From the NCBI RefSeq assembly GCF_001512285.1, contig NZ_LNUV01000006.1:1848361-1912360 (forward strand): 64,000 nt of DNA, written 5' to 3'. Position 1 is the first letter of the stretch. Each line of letters begins with the position of its first letter. Origin of the DNA: Arthrobacter sp. EpRS71. Its GTDB lineage: Bacteria; Actinomycetota; Actinomycetes; Actinomycetales; Micrococcaceae. Under the pieces are notes generated by a model. That model saw only the letters and a program-made list of their open reading frames with translations. It did not search any database and had not been told where the DNA came from. The position numbers and the translations under genes were made by a program. Positions 42,368 through 49,620 of the stretch are shown here, one piece after another.

Positions 42368-43258
42368 CTAGAAGACGTAGTTCATGACGTTCCAGCCGCT
42401 TCCTACTACCGGCTGCCCTTTCCATGTGAAACCGTAGATGCCCCAGCTGCTGAAGCCTGAAGGATCGGCGAGGTACATCGTCAGCAGGCCGTTCGGGCTG
42501 ATGCCGTAAACGTCGTTGTAGCCATCTCCGTTGAAGTCACCGGCAATCCCGAAGCGGCTAAGCGCCTCCCAACCCCTGCCAATGGTTCCGTCAAAGGAAT
42601 CGGGGCTACCGTAATCGAAGAAGAAGCCGTTGCGCTGAGATGAACGGGCCTGCAAATCGCCAAAGCGGGTGCGCGCGAGGACCACGGCTTCGGGTGTGCC
42701 ATAGAAATGCCCCGCCCCTGCAGCATCCTGGGCAAGGATGTCGTTGGTGCCGTCACCGTTGAAGTCACCGGGTGCGATCAGGTTGACGAAACCCTGCCAT
42801 CCCTGACCGATCTGGAACGCCTGTTTCCACGCTCCGGCGCCATTTCCTTGGTAGAGGAAGAGGCGTCCGTAGCCGTCTCGGCCCATGACGTCCACTGTTC
42901 CGTCGCCGTCGAAGTCGCCCGGTGAAACCAAGAGGTTGTAGATGTGCCAGCCGTTGCCGATCACTTGCGGCGCCCGCCAATTACCCCGTCCATCGGTGGG
43001 GTAGAGGAGCAAGCGGCCCGCGTTGTCCCCGGGCGAACAGATCGAAGGTTCCGTCGCCGTCGAAACCTTTCGATCTTCGGGGGGAAGCCCCTGGGCGGTT
43101 TCTTTGCTGGGCACCGCATCTTGTGTGTGGGAGGCCGTGGTATCCACTGCTTTTTCAGCGGCGGAAGCAGGGAGGGCCGAGGCCACGAGGCCAGCGGCCA
43201 AGGCCGGAGCGGTGATGAGTGCAAGCAGTCGGCGGGGCGGCACAGAGTTGGCGAACAC
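42368..43258 (-). CDS. Secreted FG-GAP/VCBS-repeat protein 1
   Basis: A roughly 296-residue exported protein. The signal peptide core 'LLALITAPALAAGLVASALP' ends at ASA-AE. The body is beta-propeller-like, made of repeats with calcium-binding 'PGDFDGDGTVDV' / 'PGDFNGDGTNDI' / 'AGDFNGDGYNDV' loops, each followed by a 'G.GW' strand. The start is uncertain: the frame is open to GTG 43285, but that codon lies inside a hairpin shared with another locus, so GTG 43258 or 43243 is more likely. It lacks the N-terminal Ig-like domain of its two neighbours and has a divergent repeat in the middle. Confidence 0.8.
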   Translation of the reverse strand: MFANSVPPRRLLALITAPALAAGLVASALPASAAEKAVDTTASHTQDAVPSKETAQGLPPEDRKVSTATEPSICSPGDNAGRLLLYPTDGRGNWRAPQVIGNGWHIYNLLVSPGDFDGDGTVDVMGRDGYGRLFLYQGNGAGAWKQAFQIGQGWQGFVNLIAPGDFNGDGTNDILAQDAAGAGHFYGTPEAVVLARTRFGDLQARSSQRNGFFFDYGSPDSFDGTIGRGWEALSRFGIAGDFNGDGYNDVYGISPNGLLTMYLADPSGFSSWGIYGFTWKGQPVVGSGWNVMNYVF

Positions 43259-43271
43259 ACGCCAATTCGAT

Positions 43272-43319
43272 GGTTCCCTGCTCACAATGCCGTTCGCAAC
43301 AGCGTATGCGCAGGGAACC
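43272..43319 (-). terminator. Hairpin of the GGTTCCCTGCT family, between FG-GAP genes 1 and 2
   Basis: GGTTCCCTG (43272-43280) and CAGGGAACC (43311-43319) are perfect arms. The 5' half matches the element after ptsH over about 20 bases. It lies 21 bases past the stop of FG-GAP gene 2 on the minus strand. Confidence 0.55.
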
Positions 43320-43339
43320 CGCGAAATGGCGGCTTGACG

Positions 43340-44485
43340 CTAGAACAGGTCCGTGAACCCGCCCCAACCCCAGCCGACCACCTCAGCGCCAGCCCAACCC
43401 GCGGTGCCGTTGCCGTAGTAGGCGCGCAGCTGGCCGGACCCGTCCACGGCAAAGACGTCGAGGTTTCCGTCGGCGTTGATGTCGCCTGCGCTGCCGATCT
43501 TGCTCATACCGTTCCAGCCTTGGCCAACTACGGTCATGCCGTTCCAGCCGCCGGAACCGTTGCCGCTGTAGAGCCTCAAATACCCGGCGGAATCGCGGGC
43601 AAGAATGTCAACGTTGGTGTCGCCGTCGAAGTCGCCGGGGGTGATGATCGCGTTCAGTGCGTTCCAGCCCTGTCCCGCCACGGACCGGGGCAGCCATCCG
43701 CCGTTTCCGTCCCCCGGGTAAAGGTATAGAATCCCGTTGGCGTCGCGGGCCAGGACGTCATTGGTGCCATCGCTGTTGAAATCCCCGGGAGAGACCAGCG
43801 AAGTGAAGATGTTCCACCCCGTCCCGACTTTTCGGGGGCCGTTCCAGCCGCCGGAGCCGTTACCGCTGTACAGGTAGAGACCACCGGCCGAGTCCTTGCC
43901 GATGACGTCGTTGATGCCGTCGCCGTCAAAGTCGCCGGGGGACAGCACTGTGGGGAAGATGTTCCACCCGGCACCCACGGTCCGCGCGGGTTCCCAGCTG
44001 TTGTACACCCGCGGGTACATCATCAGTGCACCGTCGGAACGGCGGGCCAATAGCTCAAAAGCGCCGCGGCCAGTGAATCCATTGGGCCGGTTGGAAGCGG
44101 AAATCGGCGCGGTTTCCTCGCTGGCGACTTCCAAATCCTCGCAGGGGTAGCTGGCTACGAGGTGCGCGGCGATGGTTTTGCCGCGGTCTTCCTCGCCGAG
44201 CAGGTAATGAGGCCAGGTGGGGTGGTCCGTTGCCACTTCGCCGTCGCGCGTCCAGTAGATGCGCGTGTCGGGGCCCGCCGCAGCGCCGCAGCCCTTGTAG
44301 GCCATGGGATCCCAAGTGACGGTGAGCGTCGCACCTACATAGGGGGCTCCGGTGATGACGGGCGGTTCGGGGTCCATGGTGGCCATGGCGGGCGCTGGGG
44401 CCAGCACTACTGCCGCTAAGACCGCAGCCCCGATTCCGGCCATTATCCGGCGCACGCCGGACGTAGGGCGTGATGAAGCAAACAT
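43340..44485 (-). CDS. Secreted FG-GAP/VCBS-repeat protein 2
   Basis: A 381-residue exported protein. The signal peptide runs to about residue 36 ('VLAPAPAMA'). Residues 38-130 form an Ig-like domain of the kind seen in actinobacterial wall proteins ('GAPYVGATLTVTW', 'RIYWTRDG') with paired cysteines. Residues 135-381 hold five FG-GAP repeats, four with canonical 'PGDF(D/N)(G/S)D' calcium loops and the final one 'AGDINADGNLDV'. It is a close paralogue of the next gene. Such propellers bind glycans or proteins; the ligand is unknown. Confidence 0.88.
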   Translation of the reverse strand: MFASSRPTSGVRRIMAGIGAAVLAAVVLAPAPAMATMDPEPPVITGAPYVGATLTVTWDPMAYKGCGAAAGPDTRIYWTRDGEVATDHPTWPHYLLGEEDRGKTIAAHLVASYPCEDLEVASEETAPISASNRPNGFTGRGAFELLARRSDGALMMYPRVYNSWEPARTVGAGWNIFPTVLSPGDFDGDGINDVIGKDSAGGLYLYSGNGSGGWNGPRKVGTGWNIFTSLVSPGDFNSDGTNDVLARDANGILYLYPGDGNGGWLPRSVAGQGWNALNAIITPGDFDGDTNVDILARDSAGYLRLYSGNGSGGWNGMTVVGQGWNGMSKIGSAGDINADGNLDVFAVDGSGQLRAYYGNGTAGWAGAEVVGWGWGGFTDLF

Positions 44486-44536
44486 TGTGTCCTCCCCAGA
44501 CTTTATGCGGTTAATGGTACCGCGACTGGGATCTTC

Positions 44537-45664
44537 CTAGAAGATTGCTGTGAACCATCCGAAACCGGCTCCTACAGCTTCGGAACCCTTCCAGCCCGTC
44601 CTGCCGTCGCTGTAGTAGGTCAGCAGGCGGCCCTGCTGGTCCACCCCGTGAACATCGGGGAAGCCGTCGCTGTTGTAGTCACCGGCGCCGCCTACGAACT
44701 TGAGCGCGTTCCATCCGACGCCGATCATCCAGGACCGCGACCAGCCTCCTGAGCCATTGCCGCCGTAGAAATACAGATAGCCGCTGCGGTCGCGCGCCAG
44801 GATGTCCACATTGCCGTCGCCATTGAAATCGCCGGGGGTCACTATGGTGTCCATGACGTTCCATCCGGTCCCGACGGCGGACCGAGCCAGCCAGCCTCCG
44901 GCACCATTGCCAGGGTAGAGATAGAGGGCTCCGCCGGGTTCTCTGGCGAGGACGTCGTTGTGGCCGTCTCCGTTGAAGTCGCCCGGGCTGACGATGGAGT
45001 CGAACACGTTCCAGCCGTTGCCGATGGACTTGGCGGGCTTCCAGCCACCGGCGCCGTCTCCGCCGAAGAGGTAGAGCCCGCCGGCGGAGTCACGCACCAG
45101 CATGTCGCTTTTGCCGTCACCATCGAAGTCGCCGGGGGAGAACGCAGTATTGAAGATGTTGAAGCCGTATCCCACTGTCCGGGCGGGGGCCCAAGCGCCC
45201 CCGCTTCGCCCGTAGAGCACCAGCGAACCGTCATTGGCGCGTGTCAAGAGTTCAAAGCTGCGTCCAGTGAAACCTGCCGCCCGGTTCGCGGCACCAACGG
45301 GCTTGGTTTCGTTGCTGTGCAGCGACTCTCCCCCGCAGGCTGCTGTGCTGGCGGTAACGTGCGCGGCCATGCGGGCGCCGGTGTCATCCCGCTCCAGCGT
45401 GTAATTGCGTGTTGTTTCACCGGCTACGAGGAAGCCGTCCCGGGTCCAGTAGACCGTGAAGTCAGGGCCTTTGCCGCCCCCGCAGCCATAAAACGTGTAG
45501 GGGCCGATGTCCGCGGTCAGCGTCTTCCCCACAAACGCTTCACCGTTGACTATGGGGTCCGGCCCGTTGCTTGGCGCGGCCGACGCCGGCAGGGGGCTAA
45601 GTGCCATGGCCGCCACGGTGGCGGCCAGCAGCGCAGCTGCAATCCGGCGTCGTAATGTCCCCAT
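44537..45664 (-). CDS. Secreted FG-GAP/VCBS-repeat protein 3
   Basis: A 375-residue exported protein. ATG 45664 is chosen because GGGAGGAA lies directly upstream, and it gives a typical signal peptide ('MGTLRRRIAAALLAA' to 'LPASAAPS'). An N-terminal Ig-like domain ('GEAFVGKTLTADIGPY', 'TVYWTRDGFLV') with cysteines is followed by five FG-GAP repeats, four with 'PGDF(D/N)GDG' loops. Layout and wording of the repeats match gene 2 closely, which points to a recent duplication. Same strand and close spacing suggest co-expression. Confidence 0.9.
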   Translation of the reverse strand: MGTLRRRIAAALLAATVAAMALSPLPASAAPSNGPDPIVNGEAFVGKTLTADIGPYTFYGCGGGKGPDFTVYWTRDGFLVAGETTRNYTLERDDTGARMAAHVTASTAACGGESLHSNETKPVGAANRAAGFTGRSFELLTRANDGSLVLYGRSGGAWAPARTVGYGFNIFNTAFSPGDFDGDGKSDMLVRDSAGGLYLFGGDGAGGWKPAKSIGNGWNVFDSIVSPGDFNGDGHNDVLAREPGGALYLYPGNGAGGWLARSAVGTGWNVMDTIVTPGDFNGDGNVDILARDRSGYLYFYGGNGSGGWSRSWMIGVGWNALKFVGGAGDYNSDGFPDVHGVDQQGRLLTYYSDGRTGWKGSEAVGAGFGWFTAIF

Positions 45665-45867
45665 GCGTGTTCCTCCCGAGTGGCTTCCAAACCTGCATGA
45701 AGTGTATGTCTGCAGGCCCGGATAGACGGGAAAGGCATGGCTTGTGGGCACAAAGTGGGCTCTCAGGAAACGGTCATTTTGCTCCCGTATCATTGATGCG
45801 ATCGGCCAGCCGCGGTCACTGACCCCGCCGGCCGTTTCCTTGTCAGCCTGCCAAGAGATCGCCGGAA

Positions 45868-46476
45868 ATGCCCGCAACAAACTCACTGGAACCTTACTCC
45901 CTTGACCTGTCGACGGGGCTGCCCCGTATGGCTGCCGCGCCCACCACACCGCGGCAGCAGTTGCGCTATGCCCGCATCTTGAAGACGGCGGCCGGTTTTG
46001 CCCAGCGGCAATTCGATACCCTGAGTCTTTCCGACGTCGCGGCGCGGGCTGACATTCCGCTCGGTACGCTCTACCGCTATTTTCCCTCCACAGCGCATCT
46101 CATGCTGGCGGTCTACAGGCAGCAGTTGCGCGAACTCCGCGACGGCGTCCGTCTGCGGGAGGGCAAAGGCCACGCCCTCGCTGGTTTGATGATGGAGATT
46201 TTCCACCTGCGGGTCATGCAGCCAGGTGTGGAACACTGCCTTATCCGTCCTGCCGGCAAGGATGATGACACGGCTCAGCTGCTGCGTGAGATTGACGCTC
46301 TGTCCGAGGAAATAGTGGGCTCGTTGAGTAAGGACACCGGCAAGGACACCGTCAGGGCCCGTATCCTGTTGCATTTGGTGAGCGGGTTGGTACAGGCGGT
46401 CCGCTGCCGCAGGTTGTCTCTGTTTGAGGCGGAGAAGGATTTGAAAAAAGCGTGCACGCTGCTCACCGGGGAGTAA
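45868..46476 (+). CDS. TetR-family transcriptional regulator
   Basis: A 202-residue regulator. The helix-turn-helix is clear: 'ILKTAAGFAQRQFDTLSLSD', then 'ADIPLGTLYRYFPSTAHLML' at about residues 62-81. An alternative ATG lies at 45928. The gene is divergent from FG-GAP gene 3 and is followed ten bases later by the dre-like palindrome. The ligand and targets are unknown. Confidence 0.85.
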   Translation: MPATNSLEPYSLDLSTGLPRMAAAPTTPRQQLRYARILKTAAGFAQRQFDTLSLSDVAARADIPLGTLYRYFPSTAHLMLAVYRQQLRELRDGVRLREGKGHALAGLMMEIFHLRVMQPGVEHCLIRPAGKDDDTAQLLREIDALSEEIVGSLSKDTGKDTVRARILLHLVSGLVQAVRCRRLSLFEAEKDLKKACTLLTGE

Positions 46477-46486
46477 CAAAGCACGT

Positions 46487-46502
46487 ACTGGTCTAGACCA
46501 CT
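46487..46502. promoter_or_regulatory. DasR-type dre-like site
   Basis: ACTGGTCTAGACCACT (46487-46502) equals the consensus of the responsive element read by DasR/NagR-type GntR regulators in actinobacteria, which sense glucosamine 6-phosphate. The core TGGTCTAGACCA is a perfect palindrome. It lies 10 bases past a TetR gene and 255 bases upstream of the malic enzyme gene. Binding here is inferred from the match. Confidence 0.7.
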
Positions 46503-46756
46503 AGGACCGCAGAACACCGATTTTGGCATGACGCGGATCACACTTTAGCTTGGTTGAACGTTTTACTCTCGAATCGTCTCTGTTGGTATTGAATCTTGTA
46601 CCCCCGACGCTTACCTAAGCTGGAAACACCGAAGCGGCTAGCAGCCCCCTATCTGCAGAAGCAATGCCGGACCAGTCACCCTTGGCCCGCACCAGCAGTT
46701 CTGTTCCTGCCCGACATCGTGCCGTGGGTCCACGGCTAGCCTGAGGAGACAAAGAC

Positions 46757-47947
46757 GTGTCCATCGAGACAATTGCACCTGATAACGAAGCGTTGGTACT
46801 GAGCGAAGAAGAGATCTTCGCAGCCCACGAAGGCGGCAAGCTGACCATTTCCAGCACCGTTCCGCTCAACAACAAGCGCGACCTTTCCATCGCCTACACC
46901 CCGGGCGTCGCCCAGGTCAGCCGGGCGATCCACGCCAACCCCGAGCTTGCCCGCACCCACACCTGGGCCGAACGCCTGGTTGTTGTGGTCAGCGATGGCA
47001 CCGCCGTGCTGGGGCTCGGCAACATTGGTCCGAGCGCTTCCTTGCCGGTCATGGAAGGCAAGTCCGCCCTGTTCAAGTCCTTCGGCGACCTGGACTCCAT
47101 CCCGCTGGTCCTCAACACCACCAACGTGGACGAGATCATCGAGACCCTGGTCCGCCTCCGCCCGAGCTTCGGCGCCGTAAACCTCGAGGACATTTCGGCT
47201 CCGCGGTGCTTCGAACTCGAAGAGCGCCTCATTGAAGCCCTTGATTGCCCGGTCATGCACGACGACCAGCACGGCACCGCCGTGGTGGTCCTCGCCGCCC
47301 TGACCAACGCGGCCAAGGTGACCCAACGCGAACTCGCCGGCCTCAAGGTTGTTGTTTCCGGCGCAGGTGCCGCTGGCATCGCCATTGCCGAGATTCTTCT
47401 CGCCGTGGGCATCAAGGACGTCATCCTGCTCGACTCCAAGGGCGTGGTCAACGCCGATCGTGCCGATCTCGTGGCAGATCCGGGCAGCGTCAAAGCCCGC
47501 ATGGCTCAGCGCACCAACCCCCGCGGCATCAGCGGCGGTCCCGGTGAGGGACTGACCGGCGCCGACGTCTTTGTGGGGGTCTCCTCCTCCAAGCTGGATG
47601 AAGAACACCTGAAGCTCATGAGCGATCAGTCGATCGTGTTTGCCCTGTCCAACCCGGACCCGGAAGTTCTGCCCGAGGTTGCCCAGAAGTACGCAGCCGT
47701 TGTTGCCACCGGTCGCAGCGACTTCCCCAACCAGATCAACAACGTGCTGGCTTTCCCCGGGATCTTCCGCGGCGCGCTCGATGCCAAGGCCCGCCGCATC
47801 ACGCCCGCCATGAAGATCGCCGCGGCCAACGCCATCGCTGAACTGGCTGCAGAAGACCTCTCCGCGGATTACATCGTGCCGAGCCCGCTGGACGCTCGAG
47901 TTGCACCGGCCGTCACCGCGGCAGTTGCCGCAGCCGTCACCGAGTAG
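46757..47947 (+). CDS. Malic enzyme (oxaloacetate-decarboxylating malate dehydrogenase)
   Basis: A 396-residue cytoplasmic enzyme that turns malate into pyruvate, carbon dioxide and NAD(P)H. 'RDLSIAYTPGVAQVSRAI' holds the catalytic tyrosine region, 'VMHDDQHGTAVVVLAAL' the metal ligands and 'VVVSGAGAAGIAIAEILL' the nucleotide-binding turn. It is the short bacterial form, without the C-terminal phosphotransacetylase domain. The GTG start has GAGGAG upstream. A 280-base leader with a dre-like site precedes it and a hairpin follows. Confidence 0.93.
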   Translation: MSIETIAPDNEALVLSEEEIFAAHEGGKLTISSTVPLNNKRDLSIAYTPGVAQVSRAIHANPELARTHTWAERLVVVVSDGTAVLGLGNIGPSASLPVMEGKSALFKSFGDLDSIPLVLNTTNVDEIIETLVRLRPSFGAVNLEDISAPRCFELEERLIEALDCPVMHDDQHGTAVVVLAALTNAAKVTQRELAGLKVVVSGAGAAGIAIAEILLAVGIKDVILLDSKGVVNADRADLVADPGSVKARMAQRTNPRGISGGPGEGLTGADVFVGVSSSKLDEEHLKLMSDQSIVFALSNPDPEVLPEVAQKYAAVVATGRSDFPNQINNVLAFPGIFRGALDAKARRITPAMKIAAANAIAELAAEDLSADYIVPSPLDARVAPAVTAAVAAAVTE

Positions 47948-47967
47948 CGGCTACTTACGCAAGTCCG

Positions 47968-48008
47968 ACGACGGCGACGCCTCCCGTGCTGGGGAGCGTC
48001 GCCGTCGT
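47968..48008 (+). terminator. Hairpin terminator after malic enzyme
   Basis: ACGACGGCGACGC (47968-47980) and GCGTCGCCGTCGT (47996-48008) are perfect arms with an inner TCCC/GGGG pairing. TTGTGGTTTT follows. Confidence 0.8.
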
Positions 48009-48021
48009 TTGTGGTTTTGAA

Positions 48022-48086
48022 GCAACGCGGGGTCACTTATGCCCCCTTATGCTGCGTTGAAGGGGGCGTAAGTGACCCCGCGTTGC
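48022..48086 (+). repeat. Long 25-base-pair hairpin
   Basis: The 25-base arm at 48022-48046 (GCAACGCGGGGTCACT then TATGCCCCC) pairs with 48062-48086 with one G-T wobble, leaving a 15-base loop. It lies between the malic enzyme terminator and the leaderless DUF456 gene, so it overlaps that gene's promoter region. Confidence 0.7.
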
Positions 48087-48092
48087 TGTGCC

Positions 48093-48105
48093 TAGACTGA
48101 GGACC
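48093..48105 (+). promoter_or_regulatory. Leaderless-type -10 for the DUF456 gene
   Basis: TAGACT (48093-48098) fits TANNNT and is followed by seven bases and then ATG 48106. A GAGGA lies in those seven bases but is too close to the ATG for normal use. Confidence 0.4.
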
Positions 48106-48615
48106 ATGAACGCCGAACTTATCGTGACCATCCTGTGCGGCCTGGCCATAGCAGTGGGTGTCGCCGGGACCATCATCCCTGTACTTCCGGGCAGCATCCT
48201 GATCGGCGCAAGCCTCTTGGCGTGGGCCATCTGGGGCGGCGCCGGTGGCATGGGATGGGTGATCTTTGCTGTGGGCATGCTGTTTGTGGTGTCCGGAATG
48301 GCAGCCAGTGCCGTGTTGACCGGCCGCAAAATGAAGCAGCATGGAATCCCCAACAGGTCGGTGCTGATTGGCGTGGTCCTGGGCGTCGTGGGAATGTTCG
48401 TGATCCCGGTGGTGGGTCTCTTTGTGGGGTTCGCGCTGGGGCTCCTCCTCAGCGAAGTCCAACGCACGCGCAACTTCCAGGCCGCGCTGCGGTCCAGCGG
48501 TGCTGCGCTGAAAGCGACCGGCATAGGGATGCTGGTGGAGTTTGCCTTGGCCTGCGCCGCCGCGAGCACGTGGATCATCGGCGTGTGGGTGGAAGTGGCG
48601 TACGGAGGCCCGTAA
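48106..48615 (+). CDS. DUF456-family membrane protein
   Basis: A 169-residue membrane protein with four or five helices. 'VAGTIIPVLPGSILIGASLLAWAIW' is the conserved opening of DUF456 proteins and 'VGMFVIPVVGLFVGFALGLLLSE' the central Gly-rich helix. Function unknown. GTG 48088 is in frame, but ATG 48106 is better placed behind the -10. It converges on purU across a hairpin. Confidence 0.85.
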   Translation: MNAELIVTILCGLAIAVGVAGTIIPVLPGSILIGASLLAWAIWGGAGGMGWVIFAVGMLFVVSGMAASAVLTGRKMKQHGIPNRSVLIGVVLGVVGMFVIPVVGLFVGFALGLLLSEVQRTRNFQAALRSSGAALKATGIGMLVEFALACAAASTWIIGVWVEVAYGGP

Positions 48616-48640
48616 CCATGCAACTCCTGTATAGCGCGAA

Positions 48641-48700
48641 ATCGCGGGTCAACTGCGAATTCGCCCGCTAAGGACAGCGAATTCGCAGCCGACCCGCGAT
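48641..48700. terminator. Bidirectional long hairpin between the DUF456 gene and purU
   Basis: The 24-base arms 48641-48664 and 48677-48700 pair except for one AA/CC internal loop; each contains GCGAATTCGC and ATCGCGGGTC. The loop is 12 bases. Convergent genes flank it. Confidence 0.75.
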
Positions 48701-48718
48701 CTCGGCAGCAAGTAAGCC

Positions 48719-49618
48719 CTACTTCAACACGATCGTCCTGTTCCCATTCAGGATGATCCGCCCCTCGCAGTGCCAGCGAACGGCGTTGCTGAGGGCCTTG
48801 CATTCGGTGTCCCGGCCGGCGGCTACGAGATCGTCCGGCCCGAACGTGTGGTCCACTTCCACTACCTGCTGGGCGATGATGGGACCTTCGTCCAACTCGC
48901 CGTTCACGTAGTGGGCTGTGGCGCCCACAGTTTTCACACCACGTGCGTATGCCTGGTGGTAGGGCTTGGCGCCCTTGAAGCTCGGCAGGAACGAGTGGTG
49001 GATGTTGATGGCGCGGCCGTCGAGTTTACGGGCCAGGTCGTCGCTGAGCACCTGCATGTAGCGGGCCAGCACAATGAGTTCCACGTCCAGCTCGTCAATG
49101 ATCTCCAGCAAGCGCCCCTCGGCGGCCGGCTTGGTGGCGGCAGTGACAGGGATGTGGAAGAACGGGATCCCGTGCCACTCCGCCAAACCTTGATGATCGG
49201 TGTGGTTGGACACTACGCCCACTACATCGATGGGCAGCTCGCCGATCCGTGCGCGGAACAGGAGGTCGTTCAGGCAGTGCCCAAACTTGGAGACCATGAT
49301 CAGCACGCGCCGCTTGTATCCCTGGCGTTCCAGTTGCCAGTTCATGCCGTACTTTTCGCCAACGGGGGAGAAAGCAGAACGCAGCGTTTCCACGGTGGAT
49401 TCGTCGCCGGAGGAGGCGAAATGCACCCGCATGAAGAAATGGCCTTCGGCACGATCACCGAACTGCTTGTTGTCGATGATGTCGCAGCCGTGGTCCAACA
49501 GGAAGCCGGACACAGCGTGCACAATTCCGGGACCTTCGGGGCAGTCGAGGGTGAGGACGTGTTCCACAGTGGTCTCCGCGGTGGAGCCGGTAGTGGTTTC
49601 GGTTTGGATGGCAGTCAT
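48719..49618 (-). CDS. purU: Formyltetrahydrofolate deformylase
   Basis: A 299-residue enzyme that splits 10-formyl-THF to formate and THF. Residues 20-95 are an ACT domain ('VLTLDCPEGPGIVHAVSGF'). The formyltransferase-like domain has 'NIHHSFLPSFKGAKPYHQAY' with the catalytic Asn/His, and 'YVNGELDEGPII' with the Asp. ATG 49618 has GGAG upstream and is two bases past the sdaA stop. It is the last gene of the sarcosine operon, where it would regenerate THF from the one-carbon units released by sarcosine oxidase. Confidence 0.95.
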   Translation of the reverse strand: MTAIQTETTTGSTAETTVEHVLTLDCPEGPGIVHAVSGFLLDHGCDIIDNKQFGDRAEGHFFMRVHFASSGDESTVETLRSAFSPVGEKYGMNWQLERQGYKRRVLIMVSKFGHCLNDLLFRARIGELPIDVVGVVSNHTDHQGLAEWHGIPFFHIPVTAATKPAAEGRLLEIIDELDVELIVLARYMQVLSDDLARKLDGRAINIHHSFLPSFKGAKPYHQAYARGVKTVGATAHYVNGELDEGPIIAQQVVEVDHTFGPDDLVAAGRDTECKALSNAVRWHCEGRIILNGNRTIVLK

Positions 49619-49620
49619 GG

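Noticed and set aside
45665..45949. N-terminal extension of FG-GAP protein 3
   Set aside because: It overlaps the divergent TetR gene, and ATG 45664 has a strong ribosome site followed by a normal signal peptide.
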